Below, one piece after another: positions 31,370 to 40,977 of a DNA stretch of 41,965 nt. The stretch is from the IMG/VR virus record IMGVR_UViG_3300029955_000060, positions 1-41,965 of that record. One strand, written 5' to 3'. This DNA comes from a virus. The position numbers and the translations under genes were made by a program. Position 1 is the stretch's first letter. Each line of letters begins with the position of its first letter. The notes under the pieces were generated by a model, which saw only the letters and a list, made by a program, of their open reading frames with translations, did no database searches and was not told the DNA's origin.

Positions 31370-32899
31370 ATGGCGAACATTCCCACAATCCCTGGAAGCG
31401 CCCGCGTCCAAGACCAGCAGATTGGCGCGAAGCGCGATGTGACGCCCCAGCTTCGGGCGCTCGGCCAGTTGCGGCAAACCGTTGGCGCGGCCAACAACGC
31501 CGTGCAGGAGGGCATGTCGGCCATCGTGGACTACGAGGAGAAGAAGCGGAAGGCCGAGGAGGCCTACGTGTTCAACTCTTCGTCGCTGTCATTCCAGAAG
31601 ATGCACTCGGACTTCCTTCACAACGTGAAGAAAACGCCTGACGAGCAGATTGTCCCAAACTGGACCGAGCAGACGCAGACATGGAAGCAGCAGCAGCTTG
31701 ACCAGTACGGGAGCAAGCTGTCGCCTCGGGCGACCAAGATTTTCAACATGAACCTGGACAATGCCATCGGGCAGTCCACGGCCAAGTTTCAGGTCGTCGC
31801 CGACAAGCTGGGGAGCCAGCGGCGCGAGGGGGCGGCGGTCGCCAACTGGAATGAGTTCCTGAAATCGGGCGACCCGGAGATGGCGACGAAGGCGATGAGT
31901 TCCATAAAGCTGGCGCAGGCGGCTGGGGACATCACCCCCGAGAAGGTCGCGTACTACCAGTCACAGGTGCAGCCGGTCCTCCAGAAGAACCAGATTTTGA
32001 ACGGGATAGACCATGACCCGTACGCCACGCTTAAGGACATCGACGCGGGCAAATTCAAGAGCGTGCCCGAGACCGAGCTTTCGACGCTGCGCAACACCGC
32101 CGAGAAGCAGGTGAACTACCTCCAGCGGACGACGGCGGGCGAGGCCGTGAACGACTACCAGACCAGCGGCCTGCCCAAGAGCGACAAGGAATTGGCAGAC
32201 CTGAAGGCCAGCGGCAAGGTGACGGGCGAGTTTGTGAAGAACTACAAGGCCATGGTGGCGCGTACCGACTACCACACGGCGCAGGACGAGCAGGCGCTTA
32301 TGCTCAATAGGCTCCGCGACATGGACCTAAGCGACTCGGACAACCCCGAAAAGGACGTGCGGCAGGTTACGGACGAGGCGGCCAGCCTGCCCCCGCAACT
32401 CCAGAAGGAGATCCACACGTTGGCGGATACGAAGCTCAAGGCTGCGAAAACAGGGCAGCGCAACGAGATGCACGCCGAGCAGCTTGACCTGATGCGGCAG
32501 GCCCACGAGGAGTCCATGGGGCGCATCCTGATTTCCCCGCGTACGGACACCGAGCCCGCCCGCAGCGCCGAGAGCGTGGAAAGCATTGAGCGCATGGACG
32601 ACGACAAGTTCGCCGCCGAGTTTGGCGAGAACGCTGACCGGAAGGACGTGCTCAAGACGGCCAAGGATTTCGAGGCCTCTGAGAAGCTGCGCTATGCCAA
32701 TGCCCAAAAGGCGTTTGTGAACTGGACCAAGACCAAGAAGGGCGCAGAGGCCACGCCCGAGCAGGCGGCCGCGGAGAGGGAGCGCCTCGGGTTTGGGCGG
32801 TACTCGACGACCGATGATGTCGCCGCCGCCTACAAGGCAGGCAAGGTGGACCGTGGAACGGCCAAGGAGATCCTTCTTAGGCAGTTCGGCGTACCCTGA
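31370..32899 (+). CDS. Internal virion protein, gp15-like
   Basis: 509 residues, almost entirely helical and charged. The start (IPTIPGSARVQDQQIGAKRD) and long helices with repeats of hydrophobic heptads fit internal core proteins of podoviruses that form the DNA-ejection channel across the periplasm. Placed between the gp14-like and gp16-like genes, the standard order. Starts in ctaacATG without a Shine-Dalgarno sequence; stop and next start share one base (TGATG). Confidence 0.7.
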   Translation: MANIPTIPGSARVQDQQIGAKRDVTPQLRALGQLRQTVGAANNAVQEGMSAIVDYEEKKRKAEEAYVFNSSSLSFQKMHSDFLHNVKKTPDEQIVPNWTEQTQTWKQQQLDQYGSKLSPRATKIFNMNLDNAIGQSTAKFQVVADKLGSQRREGAAVANWNEFLKSGDPEMATKAMSSIKLAQAAGDITPEKVAYYQSQVQPVLQKNQILNGIDHDPYATLKDIDAGKFKSVPETELSTLRNTAEKQVNYLQRTTAGEAVNDYQTSGLPKSDKELADLKASGKVTGEFVKNYKAMVARTDYHTAQDEQALMLNRLRDMDLSDSDNPEKDVRQVTDEAASLPPQLQKEIHTLADTKLKAAKTGQRNEMHAEQLDLMRQAHEESMGRILISPRTDTEPARSAESVESIERMDDDKFAAEFGENADRKDVLKTAKDFEASEKLRYANAQKAFVNWTKTKKGAEATPEQAAAERERLGFGRYSTTDDVAAAYKAGKVDRGTAKEILLRQFGVP

Positions 32900-35883
32900 T
32901 GTTCAACGCCGACGAACTACTGGACGGCAAGCCAGGGGCCACGCCTGGAGCGGGCGCGCCGGCTGCCCCTCCCATGCCTGCCGACGCCCTTCTGGACGGC
33001 GGCGATAAAGGCCAGGGTGCCACCACTGACTCGATTAGGGCGGCAACCCCCTACGAGGAGGCTGCTGACCATTTCGACCGCCTGACCTACCATCTGTTTT
33101 CGAGTGGACCCAAGGCCCGTCCGCAGCCTGAGGGTATAAAGATGGGGTGGGGGGATGTGCCCAATGCCGTTGCAGGCAAGGTTACAGAAATGGCCCTCAA
33201 TCCCGGCAACCTCCTGCTGGGTGCCTTCACGGGTGGCGCAGGTCCCCTAATCAAGGGTATCGTTGGCAAAGCGTATGGAGCGTATGCGGTTGCGCAGACC
33301 GCTAAACAAGTTCCCCAGCTTTACCGCGAAGTCGCAGACCCGAATGTCTCTGGGGCTCAAAAGACTGTGGATGTGACCAGTGCGACGGCACAGGCGGGAC
33401 TGGGGTATCTTGGGCTGCGTACCAAAATGTTCCCCAAGGTGGCGGCGGCGGCTCACGCCATGGGCCAAGTCCAGACGCTCGTTCCTGAGGCCGCCAAGGC
33501 CGCTGAGGCGGTTACCCCTGCCGAGGCCCCCCGCGTGCTGTCGGAAGCCTCGCTAGAGGCCGAGAAACCGCAGGAAAAGGCCGTCCTGATGCAGGCTGCT
33601 GAGGCCATCCATGAGGTAGCCCCGACAGAGCCCGTTCCAGAGGCCCCAGCTCCCGAGGTGAAGCCCGTTCCCCCAGAGGACGTTAAGACGGAGACCGCCC
33701 CCGAACCCAAGAAGGACGAGGGGAAACTCATTGGCATCAAGAACGTAGCCCGGGAGGAGGCCGCAACGGAACTCGGCGACGAGGCCCCCAAGCACGGTGA
33801 GGAAACGACCGATGAGGCCGAGCAGGCTAAGGCGCAGGCCAAGCTGGAGGCGGACCCCCTCGCCGGCCGAAAGCTGATCGAGCGCCTTGCCCAGATCCTC
33901 GCCACGGGCAAGCCCACCAACGTCTCGACAGGCGATGTGTTCCTCGCCTCGCATGAAATGGTGACGGCCACCAACGAGCGCGCCGCCGCCGAGTCCGCGT
34001 ATCAGGACGCCCTCGCAAGCGGCGACAAGGAGGGCGCGCAGGATGCCGAGCAGCGAATCGCCCGCGCAAGGGACTACTACACAAAGGTTTCCAATGTCGT
34101 GACGCAGTTCGGAACCGAGCAGGCGCAGGCTTTCCGCGCGCGGGCCGTAATGTTCCGCGACGACTATTCGATTGCCTCAATGGAGCGGCAACTGGCCGCA
34201 GCCACGAAGGACGGCAAACTGACGCCCGAGCATGAGTCCTTTGTACGGCGCATCCAGAAGTCTTTCGTCAAGACGCAGGAGCAGCTTGCCGCCCATGAGG
34301 CCAAGCGCCTCGCCGCCGCCAAGCGCCGCGCCGAGATAGCTGCCGAGGAGATTGGAGCCAAGCTTCAGCGCGGCGACCTTTCCCCCAACCCCAAGCCGGA
34401 GCCCGTCCAGCAGGATGCCGAGCTTGAACGCTTGCAGGCGGCGCACGCCCGCGTAAAGCAAGAGTTCCAAGAGGCCGTGATACGCGAGCGCCTGGAGAAC
34501 CGCACGCCCTTCGAGAAGTTGCAGGATTTGGCGGTCAAGTGGCGGCGCGGTTTCGTGCTGTCGGGACCGGTCACGCTGGCCAAGCTGACGGCGGCAAGCG
34601 CCTTCCGCATGGTGTCCACCCCGTTGGAGGATGCCGTTGGGGCTCTGTACGGCAAACTGCCTGTCGTCCGCGAGATAGCCAAGGGCTCCCCGGTCGAGAG
34701 CGGATTCAATACCCGGGCACTCGCCAAGGCTTACAGCGAGGCATGGAGCAAGGGCCTGCGCGATGCCGCGCAAACGCTAAAGACCGGCCAGAGCGACTTG
34801 GATGTCCTGTTCGGAAAGGGCAAGGATGACGCCGTTGGCGAGGGTAGCGTCGTTGACAGGTCCATCATCGACTACGTCGGCAACATTCACGGCGCGCTCA
34901 AGGCCCCGCTCAAGCGGTTCAGCTATACGCTGGCGATGGAGAAGCAGTTTGACCACGCCATCAGGACGGAGGCTGACGCTGGAAATCCTGCCGTGCAGAC
35001 CGCCATGTCTAATCGCGCCTACCGCAAGGCGCAGGCAAACCTGTTCCTTCAGGATAACGTCTTTAACGATGCCATCAGCGCGGCGTTGGGGACCGTAGAG
35101 CATAGCAAGACCGCGCCGGGAATCGGCAAGGCTGTCGGTACTGCCGCCCGCATTGCCATGCCGATCCGCAAGGTGCCGACCAACATGGTGGGCGAGGGAA
35201 TCGAATACTCGACCGGGCTTGCGACAGGATCGTGGAAGATCGCCAAGGCCGCGCGTGCCGGGTTCGAGACGCTTACCGCCGACCAGAAAGATGTCATCAT
35301 GCGCAACTTGAAGAAGGGCACGCTGGGCGCGGGCGGTCTCGCCATGCTGCTTGGGTACTTCACCGCCAAGGATTCCCCCATCAAGTTCGGCGGCTTCTAT
35401 CAGGCGGGCGAGAAACGCAAGAAGGGCGACGTGGCGGCCGGCAGCATGTCCATCTACGGGGTTGAGCTGCCCTCATTCCTTCTCGACCACCCCATCTTTC
35501 AGACTTTCCAAGTAGGGGCGACCACCTACCGCGTTGCCAATTCCAAGATCAGGAAGGGCGATCGGGATGCGCAGGGCTGGCTGTCGGGGGCAGGCGCCGC
35601 CGCCATGGGCCTCGTTGACGAGACGCCGTTCGGGCGCACCGACGTTGAGCTTGGCAAGGTGATCGGCGGCGACCCCTCGGAGCGGCAGTACCAGTGGGGC
35701 GAGTTCGTCAAGGGGCTTGTCGTCCCGCAGGGCGTGCAAACCGCCGCCCAGATGACCGACAAGGACCGCAAGGGCGAGCCTGTGAAGCGCAAGGCCGACA
35801 CCGTCATGGAGCACGTCGAGAGCGGAATCCCTGGCCTTCGCCAAACGCTGCCCAAAAGGAAGATCGACCACAGTGAACGCTGA
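32899..35883 (+). CDS. Large internal virion protein, gp16-like
   Basis: 994 residues. FNADELLDGKPG and MPADALLDGG form a short internal repeat at the N-terminus; a Pro/Ala/Glu-rich disordered region (about 190-300) follows, then helical parts (ALAKAYSEAWSKGLRDAAQT, MEKQFDHAIRTEADAGNPAV) and hydrophobic segments (GTLGAGGLAMLLGYF, about 814-828). Position and size fit the inner-membrane ejection protein. No lytic transglycosylase motif was seen, unlike T7 gp16, so wall penetration may be done by another protein. Confidence 0.7.
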   Translation: MFNADELLDGKPGATPGAGAPAAPPMPADALLDGGDKGQGATTDSIRAATPYEEAADHFDRLTYHLFSSGPKARPQPEGIKMGWGDVPNAVAGKVTEMALNPGNLLLGAFTGGAGPLIKGIVGKAYGAYAVAQTAKQVPQLYREVADPNVSGAQKTVDVTSATAQAGLGYLGLRTKMFPKVAAAAHAMGQVQTLVPEAAKAAEAVTPAEAPRVLSEASLEAEKPQEKAVLMQAAEAIHEVAPTEPVPEAPAPEVKPVPPEDVKTETAPEPKKDEGKLIGIKNVAREEAATELGDEAPKHGEETTDEAEQAKAQAKLEADPLAGRKLIERLAQILATGKPTNVSTGDVFLASHEMVTATNERAAAESAYQDALASGDKEGAQDAEQRIARARDYYTKVSNVVTQFGTEQAQAFRARAVMFRDDYSIASMERQLAAATKDGKLTPEHESFVRRIQKSFVKTQEQLAAHEAKRLAAAKRRAEIAAEEIGAKLQRGDLSPNPKPEPVQQDAELERLQAAHARVKQEFQEAVIRERLENRTPFEKLQDLAVKWRRGFVLSGPVTLAKLTAASAFRMVSTPLEDAVGALYGKLPVVREIAKGSPVESGFNTRALAKAYSEAWSKGLRDAAQTLKTGQSDLDVLFGKGKDDAVGEGSVVDRSIIDYVGNIHGALKAPLKRFSYTLAMEKQFDHAIRTEADAGNPAVQTAMSNRAYRKAQANLFLQDNVFNDAISAALGTVEHSKTAPGIGKAVGTAARIAMPIRKVPTNMVGEGIEYSTGLATGSWKIAKAARAGFETLTADQKDVIMRNLKKGTLGAGGLAMLLGYFTAKDSPIKFGGFYQAGEKRKKGDVAAGSMSIYGVELPSFLLDHPIFQTFQVGATTYRVANSKIRKGDRDAQGWLSGAGAAAMGLVDETPFGRTDVELGKVIGGDPSERQYQWGEFVKGLVVPQGVQTAAQMTDKDRKGEPVKRKADTVMEHVESGIPGLRQTLPKRKIDHSER

Positions 35884-36001
35884 ACATTTCACCGACGACA
35901 TACAGGAGATAATCGACGCCGCAGAAACGGGCGAAAAAGGGTGCCTATTGCCCGAGCGAGACGACCCGAGAAAGGGGGAAGACGATGACGCTGGGGAATA
36001 A
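35873..36001 (+). CDS. Small acidic protein, 42 residues
   Basis: GTG start. Reads MNAEHFTDDIQEIIDAAETG then EKGCLLPERDDPRKGEDDDAGE and TAA. Strongly acidic. It overlaps the gp16-like gene by 11 bases and the ATP-grasp gene by 17, filling what would otherwise be a gap. It could be a substrate or partner of the ATP-grasp enzyme, but this is only suggested by position. Confidence 0.5.
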   Translation: MNAEHFTDDIQEIIDAAETGEKGCLLPERDDPRKGEDDDAGE

Positions 36002-37271
36002 GACCGCGCTAGTGGTTTGCTCTGGCCTGTTCGTCAGCATTGCCGAGCGGCTAGGCCGCGACTTCAAGAAGGTGTACCTCTACGTGCCCTACGCGGGCAA
36101 CTTCCCCACGATGTCAAAGGGGATGCTGGGGCACGGGCTTGAAAATGTCGAGCGGGTTGACGGGATTTTCGGACCTCACTTCGATTCGGTGGACCTTTTC
36201 GTGTTCGTGGACTTGGGCCACGCCGCCCTTCAAATTCACCTTGAGAAGCTCGGCAAGCGCGTGTGGGGTCCTCGCAACGCCGAGGAGCAGGAAATCTACC
36301 GCGAGCTGTGCAAGGAGCAGATGGAGAAGCTGGGCCTACCCGTGCAGCCGTGGAAGATCGTGAAGGGTGTTACGGAGCTGGAGAAGCACCTGACGGCCCA
36401 CAAGAACCAGCTTGTCAAGATCGACAAGTGGCGCGGCGTAACCGAGACGTTCTTCGCCCCGTCGTTCGACATCGTGGAACCCAAGGTCCACGCCATCGCG
36501 GAGACGCTCGGTCCGTTCAAAGAGGAGCTGGAGTTCATCGTCGAGAACGAGCTTCCTGATTGCGTCGAGGCGGGCATCGACACGTTCACGATAGACGGCC
36601 AATACCCTGCGCAAACCCTTGTTGGAATCGAGGTTAAGGACTGCGGATACCTAGGACAATTCGTGTCCTATGCCTCCATCCCTGAACCGCTGCGCAGGTG
36701 GAACGACGCCTTCGCCCCGCTCTTTGCCCAATACGGCGCGCGCGGCACGGTCTCCAACGAGGTCCGCATCGGCAAGGACAAGGTGCCGTACATGATCGAC
36801 GCCACGATCCGCGCACCGTCGCCGCCCTCCGAACTCATGCAGGAGCTTTGGACCAACTTTTCGGAGATCATTTGGGAGGGGGCAGGCGGCGTCTTGGTCG
36901 AGCCCATCCCCGCCGCCAAGTGGGGCGTCGAGGTGATCGTCAAGAGCGCATGGGCCGAGCACAACCTTCAACTCGTGGACTACCCGGAGGAGTTCGCCAA
37001 CCAGATCAAGCTCTACAACTTGGTGATCGTTGACGGCAAGCGGTACGTCGTATGCCAGGACGACGAGATGACCGAGATAGGTGCCGTGGTCGGTTGGGGC
37101 GACACCCCCGAGGAAGCGTTCGAGCACGCCAAGAAGGCGGGCGAATCGCTCAAGGGCTACCAAATCAAGTTCGAGATGGGCGCCGCCGACAAGGCATACG
37201 AGCAGATCGAGGAACTGGCTGAGCTTGGCGTCTCCCCGTTCAAACTTGAAAAGCAAGCCAATAACAAATAG
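35985..37271 (+). CDS. ATP-grasp enzyme (PurD-like ligase fold)
   Basis: 428 residues. The N-terminal domain (about 1-95) is Rossmann-like, with LFVFVDLGHAALQIHLEKLG and GKRVWGPRNAEEQEIYRELC resembling 'G~~v~Gp~~~aa~iE~sK'. An ATP-grasp core follows: LVKIDKWRGVTETFF (Lys145, where PurD has 'VvKadGla~GKGV'), ELEFIVENELPD (Glu187/Glu189, adenine hinge), IDTFTIDGQ, and NEVRIGKDKVPYMIDATIRA (Glu259, Asp272, Arg276, metal-binding end). Such enzymes make carbon-nitrogen bonds through acyl phosphates. Purine genes are absent, so an amino-acid or peptide ligase role is equally possible. Confidence 0.75.
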   Translation: MTLGNKTALVVCSGLFVSIAERLGRDFKKVYLYVPYAGNFPTMSKGMLGHGLENVERVDGIFGPHFDSVDLFVFVDLGHAALQIHLEKLGKRVWGPRNAEEQEIYRELCKEQMEKLGLPVQPWKIVKGVTELEKHLTAHKNQLVKIDKWRGVTETFFAPSFDIVEPKVHAIAETLGPFKEELEFIVENELPDCVEAGIDTFTIDGQYPAQTLVGIEVKDCGYLGQFVSYASIPEPLRRWNDAFAPLFAQYGARGTVSNEVRIGKDKVPYMIDATIRAPSPPSELMQELWTNFSEIIWEGAGGVLVEPIPAAKWGVEVIVKSAWAEHNLQLVDYPEEFANQIKLYNLVIVDGKRYVVCQDDEMTEIGAVVGWGDTPEEAFEHAKKAGESLKGYQIKFEMGAADKAYEQIEELAELGVSPFKLEKQANNK

Positions 37272-37280
37272 GAGAATCTC

Positions 37281-37997
37281 ATGAGCGTCTCATCCACCTT
37301 AGCCCGCTGCCAGTACACCGTAACCGTTCTGCCGCAGACCTTGGCCGTGACATTCCCCTTCAACACCTCCGCGGATCTGGCCGTCGTTGACGGGGCGGTG
37401 GCGTGCCTCTTGGGCGGGGACTACACGGTAACGGGGGGCGGCTACAACACCGCAAACCAGTTGCAGACGGGCTCCATCACCATTGTCTCGAACTCCTCGC
37501 CGGGCGCGGCCAACATCCAGATTGGCGACATCATCACGATTTACCGGAACATCTCGCCGGTCCAGACGACGGCCTTCGCCAGCACGGGGCTGCAAACGCC
37601 GCTGATGATCGAGAGCGACGACGACAAGCTGACGACGCTCGTACAGCAGCTTCTCCTCAACTACTTCAACCCGTTCCCGGTGGCAGGCGCCAACATGACC
37701 ACCTCGCTGGGAACGCAGGTCATATCGGGGACCACGTCCCCCATCTACTTGGGCTGGATCACGGCAGAAACGGGCGGGATAAAGACTTCGATAGACTCGC
37801 TCAATGTAACCTCTATCACCACGATCCAGCTCCCCCTCTTGCTTCAGGTAACGATCAGCTACCCGGGCGGCGGGTACGTCCTTGAAAACTGGATGCTGCG
37901 CCCGATGCAGATCGGCGACCCGAGTGCAAGCGTGGCGGGGGCGTTCATTGTTCCCGTGACGAACCCGAATAGTTTGATTTGGAATCGAGTCCTGTAA
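37281..37997 (+). CDS. Tail-fibre adaptor (T7 gp17 N-terminal-type) protein
   Basis: 238 residues. QYTVTVLPQTLAVTFPFNTS, LLGGDYTVTGGGYN and GDIITIYRNISPVQTTAF followed by DDDKLTTLVQQL closely match the N-terminal domain that fixes fibres to podovirus tails ('f~fpf~~~~~~~V~~~g..l..g~dYtv', 'G~~ItI~R~~p~~Q'). The rest is a beta-rich region. A clear Shine-Dalgarno sequence (AGGAG, 37270-37274) lies 6 bases before the ATG, one of few in the rightward genes. The fibre-binding partner is probably the next product. Confidence 0.8.
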   Translation: MSVSSTLARCQYTVTVLPQTLAVTFPFNTSADLAVVDGAVACLLGGDYTVTGGGYNTANQLQTGSITIVSNSSPGAANIQIGDIITIYRNISPVQTTAFASTGLQTPLMIESDDDKLTTLVQQLLLNYFNPFPVAGANMTTSLGTQVISGTTSPIYLGWITAETGGIKTSIDSLNVTSITTIQLPLLLQVTISYPGGGYVLENWMLRPMQIGDPSASVAGAFIVPVTNPNSLIWNRVL

Positions 37998-40462
37998 TGG
38001 CCAGCACGTCCAACTTTGCGCTAGCCTTTAACCAGACCGAGGTCCGCTCGGCTGGGGCGCATAGCAATGCGCAGACCCAGCAGCCGGCGTCAGGCGGAGG
38101 CGGTGGGGGCGGACCGCCTACGGGTGCCGCTGGCGGAGACTTAGCCGGAACGTACCCCAATCCTACGCTTGGAGCGATCGGCTCCGCGACGGGGCCGCTG
38201 CCGTCAACTGCAGCTAGGGTCCCGGTTGTCACCATTGACACGAAGGGTCGCGTCACTGCTTTGACTGACGAGGCTATCAACGGAGTGCCCTATGCGAACA
38301 TAACGGGGACGCCTACTTCCCTCCCGCCTAACGGCAGCGCTGGCGGAGACTTAGCCGGAACGTACCCCAATCCTACGCTTGGAGCGATCGGCTCCGCGAC
38401 GGGGCCGCTGCCGTCAACTGCAGCTAGGGTCCCGGTTGTCACCATTGACACGAAGGGTCGCGTCACTGCTTTGACTGACGAGGCTATCAACGGAGTGCCC
38501 TATGCGAACATAACGGGGACGCCTACTTCCCTCCCGCCTAACGGCAGCGCCGGCGGGGACCTGACCGGGACGTATCCCAACCCGAACGTGCAGGCGATCA
38601 ACGGACAGAAGCTCACCGCACTGGCCAACGGCATACTGACAAACGTGCTCGGCGTTCCCTCGGTCATCGTGCAGCCCACCGGGGCCGTCGTTGGCACAAC
38701 GGATGTGCAGACTCTTACGAACAAGAGCATAGCGGCGAGCGAGGTGAACACCGGCACCCTTGGTGCGGCACAGATGCCCGCCCTTACGGGTGACGTAACG
38801 ACAACGGCTGGGGCTGTTGCAACCACTCTGGCTACGGTCAACACGGTGACTCCCGGCTCCTACCCCTCAAGCGCGGCCCGCGTCCCCACGTTCACCGTGA
38901 ACGGCAAGGGCTTGGTGACGGCATCTGCTGATGAGGCGATCAATGGCGTTCCCTATGCGAACATAACAGGGACACCCTCAAGCCTTCCCCCAAACGGACC
39001 GGCGGGAGGGGACCTGACGGGAACATACCCGAACCCCACTGTAGCCAAAGTAAACGGTGCGGCGATCCCTGCCAACGCTGTCCTAATATCGAATAGCAGC
39101 GACCAGATCGTCTCTGAAGTCAGTGTGTTTGATGTCATGGCATACGGGGCAACGGGTGACGGCTCCGGGGGCGGTGGCGGAACGGCTGACAATACGGCGT
39201 TCGTCAACGCTCTGGCAGCCGCCATCACTTATCTTGGCACCAGTTCCCGAAGGGCGAAGCTACGCATTCCTGCTGGAACGTATAAGGCAACCGCGAGGTA
39301 CACAGCTACACTTCCCACGACGGCAGCCGGTCTTACAATCGAGGGCGACGGAGCCGGTTCATCCGTTATTATCTGGGAGTCGGCATCTGCTGGAAACAGC
39401 GGGTTTGCGATCACGCTTCAGTCGTCGCAGGGAGCCATGCCCAATACATCGCCCCTTACCATCAAAGGGCTTACCTGCGTCACGAAGGCGAACAACGTGG
39501 ATGACTGCTTCACGGTCTCGATGCCAGACTCGGCGTACACGCAGCAGCCCTTCTCGGTGTTCGAAGACTTGGCCTTCTGCGCCTACACAACTGGTGGCAC
39601 GCTCTTCAAGTCGTGCTTCAACATCACTAATCCGCAGTTCTGCCATTGGCACAGGATTATCGGAAACGCTGTGGCGGGCATCATCGCCTCCATATCGGGC
39701 TCCCAGAGCCTGGACGGCCTATGGGTCACCGACTCCTACTTCGTCACAACCAACAGGTGCTTGGACTTCGAGGGAGGCTTAACGGGCTTCCAGACTGTGG
39801 TCATCAAGGACTCGATGTTCATTAGTTCATCCACTGACTGCATCTACGAGACCGGAGCGGGCGCCTCGGGTGGAGCGGAAGACTGGGTTATCGACAACAA
39901 CTATATACTCACGCGCGGGTCGGCGACATATGGCCTCTCCATCAACGGCATGGCGGGGAACATGTGGATAACTGACAACGACTTTGACTACACGGCTGGG
40001 GAGGGAGGCTGCATCTACCTTCCCACAGGCGAGCGTCACGTTATCAGAGGCAATGAGTTTGCTGGTGGCGGCGGAGCGGAAATAGCGATCTTCCTTGCCA
40101 ACGGAGGAAGCGTTGCCCTGTGCAAGATCCACGACAACAACTTCTCCAACTTCGCGCACGACATCACCATTGGGACGAACGGATCGGACATCTGGACACA
40201 CCACAACACCTTCACCAATGGAGGCTCTTCAAACTACAGTCGCGCTCCTGTCCTCTCAGATTCTGGATTCAGGAACCTGTATGAAGACATAGCCGTTGCT
40301 GTTGCTGCACTTCCGGCTGTGGCCAACGCACCTACGGGGGTAAGGCTTTTCGTCAACAACTCTAACGCCACCCTCGCCGCAGGAATAGGGGCTGTCGTTG
40401 CCGGAGGTGGTGCAAACATCGTCCCGGTTTTCAACGACGGCACAAACTGGAGAATCGGATGA
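37997..40462 (+). CDS. Tailspike with pectate-lyase-like beta-helix
   Basis: 821 residues from the ATG that shares one base with the previous stop (TAATG). A Gly-rich linker ([12 protein letters not shown]) leads to shaft modules of about 70 residues ([17 protein letters not shown] ... [14 protein letters not shown]): two exact copies, then degenerate ones. [28 protein letters not shown] starts a pectate_lyase_3-type beta-helix (about 380-760) that would cut or bind surface polysaccharide. The end ([20 protein letters not shown]) is a short beta domain as in other spikes. The substrate cannot be told from sequence. Confidence 0.8.
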   Translation: MASTSNFALAFNQTEVRSAGAHSNAQTQQPASGGGGGGGPPTGAAGGDLAGTYPNPTLGAIGSATGPLPSTAARVPVVTIDTKGRVTALTDEAINGVPYANITGTPTSLPPNGSAGGDLAGTYPNPTLGAIGSATGPLPSTAARVPVVTIDTKGRVTALTDEAINGVPYANITGTPTSLPPNGSAGGDLTGTYPNPNVQAINGQKLTALANGILTNVLGVPSVIVQPTGAVVGTTDVQTLTNKSIAASEVNTGTLGAAQMPALTGDVTTTAGAVATTLATVNTVTPGSYPSSAARVPTFTVNGKGLVTASADEAINGVPYANITGTPSSLPPNGPAGGDLTGTYPNPTVAKVNGAAIPANAVLISNSSDQIVSEVSVFDVMAYGATGDGSGGGGGTADNTAFVNALAAAITYLGTSSRRAKLRIPAGTYKATARYTATLPTTAAGLTIEGDGAGSSVIIWESASAGNSGFAITLQSSQGAMPNTSPLTIKGLTCVTKANNVDDCFTVSMPDSAYTQQPFSVFEDLAFCAYTTGGTLFKSCFNITNPQFCHWHRIIGNAVAGIIASISGSQSLDGLWVTDSYFVTTNRCLDFEGGLTGFQTVVIKDSMFISSSTDCIYETGAGASGGAEDWVIDNNYILTRGSATYGLSINGMAGNMWITDNDFDYTAGEGGCIYLPTGERHVIRGNEFAGGGGAEIAIFLANGGSVALCKIHDNNFSNFAHDITIGTNGSDIWTHHNTFTNGGSSNYSRAPVLSDSGFRNLYEDIAVAVAALPAVANAPTGVRLFVNNSNATLAAGIGAVVAGGGANIVPVFNDGTNWRIG
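38128..38550. repeat. Exact 210-bp tandem duplication in the tailspike gene
   Basis: Bases 38128-38340 and 38338-38550 are identical, with a period of 210 bases (70 codons). Synonymous positions are also identical, so the duplication is recent or is kept uniform by recombination. Later copies (from about 38551 and 38851) are diverged. Confidence 0.95.
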
Positions 40463-40977
40463 AATACCTAAAAACGCTTGTCCCTGTATGCCTGATGTTC
40501 GCGCTGATCTTCGCGCCGTCCTTCCTCACGTTCGGTCAGGTCGTTGTCCCGATTGCGAGTGCGAGGCAGTACGCGATAGTCGTGACGGCCACCCCCACGC
40601 CCACCCCGTCGCCTACGCCGAGCCCAACTCCCACTCCTACACCGTCACCAACCCCAACGCCGTCGCCTACACCCAGCCCGACCCCGACCCTTTCGGTGAG
40701 CGCAAGCCCGACTTCCATCTTTGGGAGCGGGGTATTTAGCGCCAATACAACCAGCACGACGGCCACGGCAACGGGCGGCGTTGCGCCCTACACCTATTCT
40801 TGGGCTGTCACGAGCGGTCAGGCTGTCGGCCTTTATGGCGCCTTTACGAGTACGGTTTACGCCCAATTCGGCGGCGGGGCCGGAACGTACACCTCGACGC
40901 TTACCTGCACTGTGACCGACTCACTTTCCCATACAGCCACCACGACAGTCTCCTCAACAATCGTACTTTCACAATGA
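40459..40977 (+). CDS. Secreted protein with Pro-Thr linker and Ig/PKD-like domain
   Basis: 172 residues. A signal peptide ([20 protein letters not shown]) is followed by a long PT/PS linker (about 45-76, [12 protein letters not shown]-type) and a beta-sandwich domain of about 95 residues ([20 protein letters not shown], then [20 protein letters not shown]). 'pYtYsW' and the 'C.VtD' strand are typical of PKD/Ig-like domains. The linker resembles those of extracellular carbohydrate-active proteins. ATGA overlap with the tailspike gene and with the fibre gene after it. Probably binds a cell surface or matrix. Confidence 0.75.
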   Translation: MKYLKTLVPVCLMFALIFAPSFLTFGQVVVPIASARQYAIVVTATPTPTPSPTPSPTPTPTPSPTPTPSPTPSPTPTLSVSASPTSIFGSGVFSANTTSTTATATGGVAPYTYSWAVTSGQAVGLYGAFTSTVYAQFGGGAGTYTSTLTCTVTDSLSHTATTTVSSTIVLSQ

